Assembly: GCA_022495995.1 (NCBI GenBank)
Contig: JAFEMH010001304.1
Span: 310,001-374,000 of the forward strand
Origin: Adenophora triphylla var. japonica
Taxonomy: Eukaryota > Streptophyta > Magnoliopsida > Asterales > Campanulaceae
Length of the DNA: 64,000 bases
Direction of reading: 5' to 3'
This document shows positions 1-11,268 of this stretch, piece by piece. The notes under the pieces were generated by a model. The model was not told the DNA's origin and did not search any database. It saw only the letters and a program-made list of their open reading frames with translations. The position numbers and the translations under genes are program-made. How positions within the stretch are numbered: the stretch's first letter is position 1; each line of letters starts with the position of its first letter.

Positions 1-580
1 GTTCACCTAACCAAAATAAATCTTCAGGTACTTATTATCATTTATCAAACTTTGTCAATTGCACTAACTTCTCTTTGGCACATCATTGTTTTTTTGCTGA
101 TGTTGACTTAGGACATGAACCAAATCATTTTGGGGAAGCAGTTACATATCCTCATTGGTGTGAGGCTATGAACAAAGAACTTGCTGCTCTTGATCAGAAT
201 GGTACGTGGGAATTGGTAGATACTCCCATTAACAAGAAGGTAACTGACAACAAATGGGTTTATAAGATAAAATATAATGTTGATGGGTCCGTTGAATGTT
301 ACAAAGCTCATTTAGTCATCTTGGGAAACCGACAAGTTGAAGGTGTGGAATTCAAAGAAACCTTTGCACCAACAATCAAGATGGTCACTGTCCGAGTTTT
401 TCTTTCCATTGCTGCAGTTCATGGGTGGGAACTTTATCAAGTGGACGTTCACAACGCTTTTCTTCATGGTGATCTTAGTGAAGATTTGTCTATATGAAAG
501 TAGCCTTGGGGCATCATGCTGCTTCTTCAGGTAAAGTGTGTAAACTCAAGAAGTCATTGTATGGCCTAAATCATGATATG
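1..580 (+). pseudogene. Ty1/copia reverse transcriptase fragment, decayed
   Basis: The reading frame is open from the window edge to about 497 and shows the N-terminal part of a copia reverse transcriptase: a WCEAMNKEL segment, NGTWELVD, NKWVYKIKYN, the ETFAPTIKM motif and the YQVDVHNAFLHGDL motif. After 497 the frame breaks, but the expected downstream motifs (GKVCKLKKSLYGL) appear in shifted frames to about 580. Sequence similarity ends there and an unrelated AT-rich repeat begins. Integrase upstream and the YVDD catalytic core and RNase H downstream are absent, so this is an immobile relic. The 5' extent lies outside the window. Confidence 0.85.
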
Positions 581-768
581 AACCGCAATTTGGACCACAT
601 AATTGAACTGCAATTTGAACAAAACTGAACAAAATCATAGAGGTTTGGTTTGGTTCGATTTGAATTTTTTCATGATTTAATTCAGTTTGAAAATTTCTCA
701 AACCGATGATTAGTGGTTCGGTACGTAAATTCCTCCAAACCGTACCATTTACACCCCTAGACACGCCA
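570..768. repeat. one-ended MITE-like repeat (hAT-like terminus)
   Basis: The right end reads, on the minus strand, TAGGGGTGTAAATGG, a terminus common in plant hAT-type non-autonomous elements. The body is rich in AACCGAACC/GGTTCGGT-type words and fits this class. No matching left terminus is seen; the copia relic abuts it. The class assignment is from the terminal motif only. Confidence 0.35.
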
Positions 769-1242
769 CCAAACCAAATTAATAATAACCATTAATTCAA
801 AAAGTGAAAAAAAAATGAAAAAAAATAAGATGCTAAGGAACGTGAGCAAATAGAACATTTCTGCCTCAAAGTTTCATTGAAATTGCAATGTAACCCTAGA
901 GGTATCATTTGTTGCAATTTCAATCTTGTTATTGTGCCAAAGTGGGGGCATTCTGGATAGCCGTTAAATAAATTAGACATAAGTTAGTAAAGTGGACCGA
1001 AAATCGCAACCAGTCTTTTTTTTTTTTTAAATCCCATTGTCAACCCTGAACAATAGTTTATCTTTTCATGTTAAATTGTTTAATTTCTCTTCAACCTCAA
1101 ACCAATTTAAAAAAAAAAAATCCACGGCCGCCACCATCCATCAACCAACCCCACCACCTTCCTATGCCTACCCCATCTGCAGTTCTCGGCACCACCACTT
1201 GAAACTTCTCTTTAATTTCTCTTCAACCTCAAACCAATCACG

Positions 1243-1281
<39 letters not shown>

Positions 1282-2072
1282 CATGGCCGCCCCACCACCT
1301 TCCTATGCATACCCCATCTGCAGTTCTTGGCACCATTGCAGCACCAGATTCACTCTATCAATCGCAACCAACCCCACTTGTTATGCTCCCGTCCCGCCTC
1401 TCTCCAATCCCATATACTTATCAAAATGTCACCGCTAGATTTAAAAAGATGTCCATTGCGCGTAAAAAGAAGTTTCACTTATTTACAAAAATGTAACCAT
1501 GCATTTTGAAAACACGTTTTTTCAAATTATTTAGAAAAACTCATTTTCCTAAGATTTTGGAATATTGTTTTTGCCAAAAATCAATTATATAGATTCAGAA
1601 AGTCAAAATATAACATTTATCTTTGGACACGGGGAGTATGAAATTACACATACTTTAGATTGATCGTTTTAAATTTGTGGTTTAATCCAAAACAAAATGT
1701 GGGGTGGACAAATCTAGTTCATGTGGGCCCAACTAAAAGGAAATTAATCACAAATATTAAATATAAAAGAGGGAAATGTGATCAAATCCCGACCGTTAAT
1801 ATAACAAAGCATCAAATCCTCGGTGTATCAGTTCCGGATCGCTGTAAAATAAAAAATTTAAACTAGCTTGTGTAAAAAGGGTAAATATGTTGCAGAGTAT
1901 ATTAAATCTGTTGACATTTGATTCAGCAAAGAAGTTTGTTCATGCCAGGTTTTGAATGAATTATACACCTATGTATGGAGTATATTTCTTACTTGAAGTC
2001 AACTTTAATTTTACCAGATATTGAAATATACAGCTAAATATTGAATATGATGGTAAGAACCAAAAAACACAC
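769..2072. other. intergenic region with an imperfect tandem duplication
   Basis: No gene is recognised. Between about 1079 and 1345 a segment of roughly 135 bp is repeated twice in tandem: both copies contain TTTCTCTTCAACCTCAAACC, a poly-A tract and CCCCATCTGCAGTTCT. The second copy carries about 30 consecutive A residues (1248-1278). The remainder to 2072 is the downstream flank of CHUP1 and probably includes its 3' UTR and polyadenylation site, which cannot be placed precisely. Confidence 0.5.
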
Positions 2073-5000
2073 TCATGCTTCCATCTTGCTATTGTCATTA
2101 CTTGGTTGTGAACTTATTCGGCTTCTCAGTTCTTCGAAAGCCTTCATGCTCTCTGCATCAAATCCTCCCGCAAACTGCAATCAAGAAACAAGTTTATAAA
2201 GACTATTCCTAGATCTTCATGTCCACGCAAAGATAAGAAAAATAAATAATAAAAAAAAAGATAAATGAAACTGACAAAATGGGCTATATACCTGGTGAAC
2301 GCGGAATGCAAAGCGAACACCTTGGAGAACCACAAATTCCCTTTGTGGTTCTTTCTCGGGTCCATCCATTGCATCAAGTTCTGATGCAACGCGTTTCATG
2401 TACTTCCGAGCTAACTGAACAGATGAGAGCTTAATCTGCATACCCAAAAAAAAGTAAAAACATTTCAGAAACGACTAATGAATGTATGTTTGTGTGTGTT
2501 TTTGTTGAGAAAAACGGAGAATGGTGAAAATTTGTTTGGGATAATATTTAAGCATACCTTCCCAACGACTCCAGAATCTTGTAACCAGTCAACAGGAATG
2601 CCAAATTCTTTATACCGTGAAACAGCCATGTCCCTTGTGCGCAACAGTGCGTAAACACTTGCTTCAACCCTGCAAAACCCATGAATTTATTCACTTAATA
2701 TGTTACTTTAGGCCTAGTTCTGTATAATTATAAATTTTTAATCGGGTATTGAACCCTTGACCTTTCGTATAGAAAGGTCTACCAGATGCAGCTTGAGCTA
2801 GAGCTTTTTGGCTGCCTAGTCTGTATAAGAATGTGTGAGAAGAGATTACGTACTTTTCAAGCAATTTGTACATTTTCTTCAAGGCAGGATCACAAGGGAG
2901 ATTTGGATCATCGACAAAGTTAGATACTTGCTTCTCCAGCTTCATCAGGTCTTGATACTCGAAGGCTGCTTCTCTTAGTGCATCTGCTTTCCCTTCTGGC
3001 CAGTCAAAGTGCTTGAGGACCGCTCTTTCATCAACCTATCATAATAAATGATCAAGGATAGTGAACAAATTGTAATTGATTACGTATTTCATTAATAAAA
3101 AACCTCATTATAAAAATAAAATAAAAAAGAAGTAAAATTTAAGTGAAGTACCAAGAAGGAAAGTTCCTCGTCTAGCCAGTTCACGAAAACCACTAAATCT
3201 TCAATATTTGTAAAGGTGGCTGCTCGGACTTCAGTAGCCAGTGACTGCACAAATTCTCCTTGAGTTTCCACGTCAGCTTTCACCTGAAAATCAACGAAGA
3301 CCATAGAATATAAATCTTTGTTCGAATTGAATAAGAAGCCAATGTCACACACGGAGTCAAAGCAGAGATGGGAAAAATAAAAAGCAATCTTCTTACAGCC
3401 ATTAGGAATGACGATCTGTTTTCTATCTCTCCAATCATGTTGTTCCTTGCATCCACAGTGCTAGTTCCTGATGAAGTTATTGCTGACGTATCCTTCTTTG
3501 CCTCACGCTTCATCAAACTCTGATAGAATTCAACCAATTCAGGAGCCCTGTGAACCTTATCACCACCACCTCCCCCTCTTCCCAAGCTTCCAGGTGGAGG
3601 AGGAGGCCTAGGTGGTCCACCACCAGGTGGTGGTGGTGGCGGCGGAGCACCTGGTGGTGGAGGTGGTGGTGGTGGACCACTACCTGGTGTAGGTGGTGCT
3701 GGTGTACCACCAGGACCACCTCCAACGGATCTAGGAGGAGGGTGTGGAACCCTAGGAGGTCTCTTCTCAATGTGGGCAAGTTTCATCTTGCTAACAGCAA
3801 CTTCATTTCCATCTGCCGACTGATTAGCCGAAGCATCGGGAGTTACAACTACTCTCTCCTTAACTTGAGCAAGCTTTGGTGGCAAACTAATTGGTTTAAG
3901 TTTTGGTGAACTATAGCTTGAAGTATCACCAAACCTAGCTGTTCTTGCATGCTCCGCTTTTTCCTTAATATTTTTCTCTCTCTCCAAAGCAAGCTTATGC
4001 CTATCTTTATATGCCGGATACTTCTCATCCAAAACTCCTTCGACAGATTTAGACATCAACTGAAACGACGATGCAACATTATTCAAGTCAGCCGTAGAAT
4101 CACTCCGTGTCTTGATCAGGGGTAATTTAGGCGTTTCAGGAGAATCAAGAGAATCTTGATCAACCGCGCCATATGTAGTAATAGCTACACTTTCACTTGC
4201 ATTTCTCATCATCAGGGCTTCCAGTGGGCCCCTTGGTTTTTGACTAATGCTGGGCCTTCCCGGAGAAGCTCCGGAAAATGATCTAGCTGGTGAAGAAAGA
4301 GCACTTGAATCATCTTTGCTTTTGCTTCCCCATCTCTTCAACTTCTGAATTAAATTGGGCTTTTTACTAAAATTGCTATATCTACTCGTTGAACTGTCAA
4401 TAGACATGTTATCGAAATCTTCACTTCCTGGAGAAGATGGTTGAGAAAAGTTGCTCTCGAGATCTGTGTCCCCACCTTGGCCCCGCTCGGATCCTGCATA
4501 CTCTAACATTAGTTGTTTAGCTTTTTCTTGGGATCTCGGGCTCAAGCTCTTGCTGAGATCACGAGCTGAGGTTTTTCCTGCAGGTGTTTGATAGTTACGA
4601 AGCTCAAATCTCAAGCAAGCGTTGACCCAACGAAGGTAAACTAGCTCTTCGACTTCACTGAATCTGTTCATCTGAAGCCCCTCTACTTGTTTCAAGAGAT
4701 CATCATTTGTGTGCCTCAAATTGTTTGCCTCCTCTCTAACCTTTGCAACCATATCACTCTGCAGAACCACAAAGAATATAACTTTATTTTAAAAAAAAAT
4801 TATAAATTGATAACTTAATCCATCTCAATAGTGACACTTGGAGAGTGGAATTTACCATTAGTGGGGAGTGGCGGATCGAGAACATTTTTTCAGTGGGTGC
4901 ACAAATTACACTATAAAGCTTTAAAATGTAAATTGTGAAGAAATAAATGCTAATTATGGGACTCGTACTCATAACATCAAGGTAAATAGCCTGACACTTT

Positions 5001-6513
5001 ACCACTGAACTAGATACCATTTGATTCAGTGGGTGCACGTTGCGCCCCTGGTGGGGATTGCGCCCCTGACCTTCAATATAGAAAGGTATACCTGATACTG
5101 CTTGAGCTAAAGCTCTTTGGCGAAGGTAAAATTTATTAACTGTCACATCTGAAACACAAAAAAAAAAACAAAGTTGAAGTCTTTACCTCAGTCATATTGG
5201 AGAGAGCTGTAGCTCTTGCTTCAGCAACATCTAACTTAACAGCCAACTCTCTCTTTTCATGTTGAAGTTCTCGGTTTTTCCTCCTAAGCTCAACAACTTC
5301 CACCTCCAACTCTTTCACCGCTTTAAGCTTCTTCTCAACTTCACTATCCTTCTTGAAGGCATCTTCCTCCTTGGCTTGGAGACCCGTAACTTGCTGCTTC
5401 AGCAACAAAAGCTGCCCTTTTGTCTGATTAGACTCTAGCTGAATTTGCCTCTGAAGCTCCTTAATTTTATTCCTAGCAACCTCGAGTTCTTTCCTATAAT
5501 TAGCTCCTTGGGACACTTCTTCTTGAAGCTTTTTCCTCTCCGCTTGCAATGAATTAATGGTAATATTTAGCATGTCAATCTCAACTGTCTTGATCTTTAG
5601 CTGCTTTTGTAGTTCAGTTACATCAGATTCTTGCTTTTTTAGACCATAGTATTCAAGTAATTCACCTTCGAGTTTGACTTCCCTCTCCTCTAGCTCTTTT
5701 ACTAAGTTGCGTAATCTTTCAAGTTCACTCTCATTGTACGCCATCTCCTTTTCATATATTTTCTCCTTTTCTGTATCGTATTTGTCACTGGAGAATGGGA
5801 AATCTATTTCTCCCGATAAAAGACTTTCGAATTCAGGTAAAATCTCATCTTCAATATCGGATGGAGTGCTCAAAGATGCGTTTATTGGACCACTAATTAG
5901 TTTAACCTCTTCTTTCTCTTCTTCCTCCTCATCCTGCATATACAGATATTCTTGAGCTCCAAAAAGAACAATACTTAACGAAAAAATGAAGTTTAACTTT
6001 ATTTTGTTTAAGAGATAAAAAGAATTGTCAAAAAATAACAATAAAAAGGCCTTTGAGATGCATACCTCCACCTCTTTGAGGATATCATTGAAGTCTGTAA
6101 ATCCCTCTTTATCTTCCTCTTCACTCCGAGGTTGTTCATGGGATTCTTCCCCATTTTCTGAGCTCCATTTACACCATTGAAGGATATTAACAAAAATATT
6201 CAAATTTAGCAAGAATCAGGAACAAATCATAATCTTGGCCAAAAAAATAAACAAATACTAATACTGTAAAAAAAAAAACAGGATTCGGGTACTCATCAAT
6301 AAGCCAGGCCTTACAGAAGAACTTTGAAAACCAAGAACCTAATCATGATTAAACATAAACAAATCATCATAAACAAAATTAATACAATTGAGAGAGCAAA
6401 ATACCTGAAGGTTTAATTAAAGGGTCTTCTTTTCTTGGAGGCTTGACATTAATCTGCTTAACTGCATAAGCTGCGATTGAAGCAGCAACCAGCAAGCCCA
6501 ACCTGGTAATCAT
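2073..6513 (-). CDS. CHUP1: CHUP1, chloroplast unusual positioning 1 (actin-based chloroplast movement)
   Basis: Nine coding exons, all with GT-AG borders and matching phases: 6513-6405, 6157-6066, 5933-5187, 4758-3397, 3283-3152, 3035-2854, 2669-2558, 2435-2292, 2174-2073. They give 993 aa, close to the roughly 1,000 aa usual for the family. The ATG at 6513 opens MITRLGLLVAASIAAYAVKQ, the hydrophobic N-terminus that anchors CHUP1 to the chloroplast outer envelope. Residues about 68-345 are acidic and then heptad-rich coiled coil. Residues 345-650 contain the conserved YLRWVNACLR segment. A polyproline/glycine tract lies at about 650-715 (binds profilin in the known protein). The conserved C-terminal region ends with FRVHQFAGGFDAESMKAFEEL. 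CHUP1 links chloroplasts to short actin filaments for light-directed movement. Introns 3 and 6 contain tRNA-derived repeats. No disabling change is seen. Confidence 0.96.
2741..2816 (-). repeat. tRNA-like SINE module in CHUP1 intron 6
   Basis: Read on the minus strand this stretch has an A-box-like TAGCTCAAGCTG followed about 40 nt later by a B-box-like GGGTTCAATAC, the internal pol III promoter layout of tRNA-derived SINEs. A near copy, with the same spacer word CCTTTCTATA, lies in CHUP1 intron 3. No target-site duplication or 3' tail could be placed, so it may be only the head of an element. Confidence 0.5.
4862..5122 (-). repeat. composite of two tRNA-derived SINE-like modules in CHUP1 intron 3
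   Basis: On the minus strand, 5122-5050 resembles the module in intron 6 (TAGCTCAAGCAG box A, then a B-box-like segment ending GCAATCCCC). It continues into a second tRNA-like unit, about 5045-4865, with TAGTTCAGTGGTAAAGTG (box A) and GAGTACGAGTCCC (box B). The GTGGGTGCAC word occurs near both ends of the second unit. The intron also carries this block only 100-200 bp from the exon 4 acceptor. Confidence 0.5.
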
Positions 6514-7050
6514 GTATATATTCTTGAAAGAAAATTCCGAATTCTCGACTCATCTACAGAGGCAACCCAATCCTCAACCCATCTCTAACTACCCGAAACG
6601 CCTATCAGGGAAAATGTATGCAATAAAAAACGTGATAAACTCAATAACAGTAATTCTTGAAATATCACTCTGCAAAAATGGAATAACAATATCTGAATAA
6701 GATTATCATCTTATGAACAGAAATTATTTGTTTCTATATACAAACTCGCTGACAAAAGAAATTCCATCGGAACTTTCAATATAGGAAGGTGCAGTAGCCA
6801 CCAATATATCAAGTGGCTAGTTTTGCTCCAAAGAGGATAATAGCTGGTCTTGTTCAATGGAAGAATGGGTTAAAACAGTCTTTATATGTTGTCTGAAAAA
6901 GACAGCAGCAACTGTAAATTTGAACAAGAAGGAGAAATTAGAGACACCCAAGTTTCTTGTGTGAATTAATGTTTATCTTGTTTTGGTAGTTAGTTAAGGG
7001 TGTAAAGTGGTCTGAGATTGTTGTCTTGTCTCTAGTGCCATTCTATTATC

Positions 7051-7058
7051 ATATATAG
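7051..7058 (-). promoter_or_regulatory. candidate TATA box for CHUP1
   Basis: On the minus strand the sequence reads CCTATATATG, about 540 bp upstream of the CHUP1 ATG. It is the best TATA-like word upstream of the gene, but the distance implies a long or spliced leader. This rests on motif match only. Confidence 0.25.
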
Positions 7059-7292
7059 GCTGGCATATTATCCAACTAATTGGCTGCCTTTTGTCCACTC
7101 AAATTTTCTGCAGAGAGAATCTTGAATTGCACTGCCCAGTCAAAAAATTAATATCAGGACAATAAATCCCAAGGTGATGGAAATAAAGAGATTGAAGAAA
7201 GTTAAAGTTGTAATCAACTGAACCAGTTAAACAATCTTGTTACTAAACTGATTTAGGAGAACCTAGAAAGGACCTCACCTTCCAAAATATTA

Positions 7293-7480
7293 CTACCTCT
7301 GTCCCATAACAAATGTTGTACTTACCTTTCTAGTTCGTCCCAAAATAAATATCGCGTTTTCAAATGAGAAAACAATGGTAGTGCAATTTCACCATTGTAC
7401 AAGCAATGTACAAACAAGTAAAGAACATCCTTTAAAATGTTGACAAGTAAAACGCGACATTTGTTACGAGAATGAGGGAG
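7293..7480. mobile_element. Stowaway-like MITE
   Basis: Terminal inverted repeats related to the Stowaway consensus: CTACCTCTGTCCCATAAC at the left and, read inward on the minus strand, CTCCCTCATTCTCGTAAC at the right. The inner arms (ACAAATGT) also pair. The element is flanked by TA on both sides (7291-7292 and 7481-7482), the target duplication of Tc1/mariner-derived MITEs. It has no coding capacity. Confidence 0.75.
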
Positions 7481-8159
7481 TAGAACAAGATAGTTAAATG
7501 GGTCGAGGACCGGTGACAATGGACTGCAGATAGTTTGATTGTCGACCGTTGGATCTGTTTTAAAAGGCTTGCTTATCTTTTCACTCCCCCATCCACCAAC
7601 AAGGACTAGTCGTTAGAAAAATATTGAATATGGGCCACACGTTTCATCCAAATGCATTGCAAACAGATGTCAAGAACACCCAATCTCTAATCCCTAGTTA
7701 AATCAGATGGTTGGTGTGATATAAAGATTATTTCCCCAAATAAAGAAGGTGGGACCATCTCACAAGACATTTACAAAATTCGGATGAACTTTCTCATTAG
7801 GCTACTAAGTAGATATGGGTAGGTTAAGCAAGGAAAGGTAGAGATGGCATTTATTTCCTGCCTTTACTTTAGTGGATTGGAGCATATGGAAGATGTTAGC
7901 CAAAGATAAAAAAGAGAGTAAACCAAAAACTTCATCATGTATGTGTGGCCATTGGCATTTGACTGACCTATTTGCCAACATGTGGTCCTTAAGGATTTTT
8001 CTACTCATTATTCCATTAATTTGTTTGGTTCATATGGTGAGATCTCTTTCTCTTCCCAGTGACAAAATTACTTGTAAAAGTTCTTATCTGATTCACTTCA
8101 GAAAAATAGTGAAATTAAGTTGGGTAAATAAAAATTGATTCATCAAAATGAGCTATAAA

Positions 8160-8710
8160 TGTTGGGATTTTGGCTCAAATTCTAATTCCAAATTTGATTG
8201 TGAAAATCATGAGTATTTTATTTCCTAATTGGATTTGGAGAGGAGGATGTATCCTTATACAAGTAGGAGAGAAATTTGTGAATCCTTATAGAAGAAGGAG
8301 AAACCGATTTTCCTAAAAGTACTAGGAAATACTTTTAGGTGTGCCTATATAAGGGGTATGTGGATTATTATTTTGGGTGTGCCTTGGTGGTACCAAGAGG
8401 GTCTCCCTTAGAGGAGATTGGTTGATTAGCAATGTGTGCAACTATGAGAGAGAGTTGTACATTGATTGTGTTCGTATTCAAGGATGTTGAGACGGATGAG
8501 AATACCTCCATTCTTGTAATATCGGGTTTGTGGTGAGGGTGAGTCTTTGCGAGTTTCTTGATTAAAACTTGCGTTCTTGTAATTTCATGATTATTAATGA
8601 AAGTCGTTGATCGGTCCGTGGACGTAGCCCATGATGTTGGGGTGAACCACATTAAATCTTGTGTTATTTACTTTTCTTGTTATATTGTGTGGTTGTCCAA
8701 ATTAATGTGG
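8160..8710 (+). repeat. LTR-like sequence, probable copia solo LTR
   Basis: Starts with TGTTGGGATTTTGG and contains a TATA-like CCTATATAAGGGG at about 8343 followed by a leader-like stretch, and ends in the T-rich region before 8710. This is the organisation of an LTR. No internal region, primer-binding site or second copy is present. The 3' boundary is uncertain because a TRIM element begins immediately after it, and no flanking duplication was confirmed. Confidence 0.4.
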
Positions 8711-9312
8711 TGTTGCATAACCTAGAATATTATTGTGATACGCTTAGTATGATATTGTCCGCTTTTGCCCGCACCACTTGGCCGCTCTTCCCCACAACTC
8801 CCAAAAGGCATCATACTAATGATGGAGTGGACACCTTTATATATTAGGCAATTCTTCTTTCAATTTGATTGTCGATGTGGGACTTGGGCCGATACCCCAA
8901 CAATCCTCCCTCAAACCAAGGACCACCTCTGGCGAATCTTGTGCCGCTTATTCACCACTTGCGGACACGCCGCCCGATTTATCACCAATATCAGGAAGAC
9001 TTTCGACACAAGGCACACACAGTGCTCCATTCGTGAGGTCACACCACCAGAGGAAATTCCACATCATCCACACATGGTCCACTACGTCGCGCCCATCCAC
9101 TAACCACGGCTCTGATACCAGTTGTTGAGACCGCGACCATCCCCACCACTCCACATTAGTATGATATTGTCCGCTTTGGGCCCAGCCCGCACGGATTTGC
9201 TCTTGGATCAACTCCCAAAAGGCCTCATACTAATGGAGTGGGTGGACACCTTTATATATTAGGCAATTCTTCTTTCAATTGTCGATGTGGGACTTGGGTT
9301 GATACCCCAACA
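8711..9312 (-). mobile_element. TRIM-type miniature LTR retroelement
   Basis: Two direct repeats of about 190 bp, 8711-8902 and 9123-9312, each bounded by TGTTG and CAACA and sharing long identical blocks (for example AGTATGATATTGTCCGCTTT and CCTTTATATATTAGGCAA). They enclose only about 220 bp. On the minus strand the right repeat is followed directly by TGGTATCAGAGCC (9120-9108), a primer-binding site complementary to initiator tRNA-Met. A purine-rich TTTGAGGGAGGAT precedes the left repeat. It has no coding capacity. Flanking 5-mers differ, so the ends may have been altered by recombination. Confidence 0.75.
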
Positions 9313-9338
9313 ATAAAAACAACAGTCAAAACAATTAC

Positions 9339-9351
9339 ACACACACACACA

Positions 9352-9426
<75 letters not shown>
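9339..9426. repeat. (CA)n(TA)n microsatellite
   Basis: About 15 bp of CA repeats run directly into roughly 70 bp of TA repeats. It lies between the TRIM element and the left end of an interrupted Stowaway-like element. Confidence 0.95.
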
Positions 9427-9427
<1 letters not shown>

Positions 9428-9656
9428 TCCCTCCGACCCGTATCAAATTGCAAAAAATGTTCAATAAACACGGAAATTAAGAAGAAATATAAAATATTAA
9501 AATGTTGTGAGTATAGATAATAGAGTAATAATTATTTGTGGGTAACCAAAGAACTCTAGTTCTAGTGGTATCAGGTATTAGCTTACTAGTGAAGGTTGAG
9601 AGTTCGAATCTTGTTTATGTGCTTAGTTTATTTATATGCCAATTGATGTAGACTAA

Positions 9657-11074
9657 GGCTCCGTTTGTTTCATGTAAAACATTTTCCGGAAAATGTTTTC
9701 CTTGTTTTCGGGTGTTTGTTTCAAGTAAAATGTTTTCCGAAAAATGTTTTACCTACTTTCGAGTGTTTGGTAACCACTTGTAAAAGAAAGTCAAATGCAA
9801 AACATTTTACAAGGATGTAAAAAAAGGAGGTTTTCTTTGTAAAATGATTTACCAATTTCAAATCCGTAAATCATTTTACAACTCTTGTTCTTGGCCTTAA
9901 TGTACAACTCATATTACGCTCGGTACAACATAATAATAATAATAATTAAAAAAAAAAATTTAACTGCCCCCACCCCACCCCCCCCCAAATTTTTTTTTTC
10001 TGTAACCGCCCCACCCACCCCCCCCTCTCCCCCACCCCCACCCCAAAAAAAAAAAATATTTTTTTTTTGGGAAACCGCCCCACTCCACCCCCGCCTACCC
10101 CACCCCTACCCACCCCCCACCCCCATTCTCTTTCCCAAAAAAAAAATTTTTTATTTTTTTTTTTCAAACCGCCCCACCCACCCCGCCTACCCCACCCCCA
10201 CCCACCCCCCAATTTTATTTTTTTTTTTTTATTTTTTCGAAACCGCCCCACCCACCCCCACCCCAAAAAAATTTTTTTTTTTTTTTTTTTTTTGGAAACC
10301 GCCCACCACTCCCCCAAAAAAAAAAATTTTTTTTTGGAAACCGCCCCACCCACCCCCGCCTACCCCACCCCCACCCCCCTACTCCATCCCCACAAAAAAA
10401 AAAAAAAATTTTTTTTTTTTTGGAAACCGCCCCACCCACCCCCGCCTACCCCACCCCCTACCCACCCACCCCCAAATTTTATTTTATTTTATTTTTATTT
10501 TTTTGGAAACCACCCCACCCACCCCCGCCTACCCCACCCCTACCCACCCCCACCCCCCACCCCCAAAAAAAAAATTTTTTTTGGAAACCGCCCACCCACC
10601 CCCGCCTACCCCACCCCCTCTCCCAAAAAAAAAATTTTTTTTTGGAAACCGCCCCACCCACCCCCGCCTACCCCACCCCCACCCCCCAAAAAAAAAAAAT
10701 TTTTTTGGAAATCGCCCACCCACCCCCTTCCTACCCCACCCCCACCCCCAAATTTTTTATTTTTATTTTACACCCCTATCCACCCTCCATCCCCCCCAAA
10801 AAAAAATTTTTTTTGAGGGGGGGTGGGGTAGGCAGGGGGTGGGTGGGGCGGTTTCCAAAGTTGATTTAAATTAATAAAAAAAAGTGACATTTTCGAAAAA
10901 CATTTTCGTCAAATTTGCCAAACAACTGAAAACAAGACCATGATATTTTACAAGAAAACATTTTACATGGAAATCTTTTTACATGAAAACATTTTACAAG
11001 GAAACCTTTTTACATGAAATCATTTTACATGAAAACATTTTCCGGAAAATGTTTTACGCGAAACAAACGGAGCC
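9657..11074. mobile_element. Tourist-like (PIF/Harbinger) foldback element with minisatellite loop
   Basis: Perfect terminal inverted repeat GGCTCCGTTTGTTTC at both ends, flanked by TAA on each side (9654-9656, 11075-11077), the 3-bp target duplication typical of PIF/Harbinger elements. Subterminal arms of about 150-200 bp are made of permuted AAACATTTTCCGGAAAATG palindromes. No transposase is encoded. The centre is a C-rich minisatellite described separately. A shorter relative lies at 31584-32169. Confidence 0.8.
9957..10858. repeat. C-rich / poly(A)-poly(T) minisatellite
   Basis: About a dozen variable units, each made of GGAAACCGCCCCACCC, further CCCCCGCCTACCCC-type runs, then a block of A residues followed by a block of T residues. 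Unit length varies from about 50 to 90 bp. The last block (10814-10858) is inverted, giving a G-rich plus strand. The long open frames here are a consequence of the repeat and are not genes. Confidence 0.9.
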
Positions 11075-11268
11075 TAAGTGGCATTTTATCTATCATTAAT
11101 AAAATAAAAAAATATTTGTGAGGTAGAAAATAGTAATTAGTTAGTTGGTGTGAAAACGGCAAGTAGGTTTCATTAAATAAAAAATAATATCAAATTTTCA
11201 TATTGTGTCTTTGCATTTATATGTTAGACAACTAAAATGAAAATTTTTGAAATTGGACGGAGGAAGTA

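Larger units (their letters stand above)
6514..8159. other. upstream flank of CHUP1 and intergenic sequence
   Basis: No gene is recognised. 6514-7050 should hold the CHUP1 promoter-proximal sequence and 5' UTR, possibly with a leader intron. A Stowaway MITE occupies 7293-7480. The rest (7490-8159) is AT-rich with no recognisable coding or structural feature. Confidence 0.5.
9427..11266. mobile_element. Stowaway-like element split by a nested Tourist-like element
   Basis: The left end CTCCCTCCGACCC (9427) and the right end, read inward on the minus strand, CTTCCTCCGTCC (11266) match the Stowaway terminal repeat and are each flanked by TA. The inner sequences pair only weakly. The Tourist-like element 9657-11074 accounts for most of the length. 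The pairing of these two ends is inferred. Confidence 0.4.

Noticed and set aside
3513..3909. His/Trp/Arg-rich frames on both strands opposite the CHUP1 proline tract
   Set aside because: They are alternative readings of the CCACC-rich codons of the CHUP1 polyproline segment, not separate genes.
5933..5950. Alternative CHUP1 exon 3 acceptor 17 bases upstream
   Set aside because: It would shift the reading frame; the chosen CAG acceptor keeps phase and the family protein sequence.
9238..9480. Ile-Tyr repeat proteins at TA microsatellites (also near 13.8 and 25.9 kb)
   Set aside because: Translations of (TA)n; no protein features.
9885..10874. Long Pro/Phe/Lys-rich open frames, up to 329 codons
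   Set aside because: They exist only because the minisatellite lacks stop codons in several frames; the same happens on both strands.
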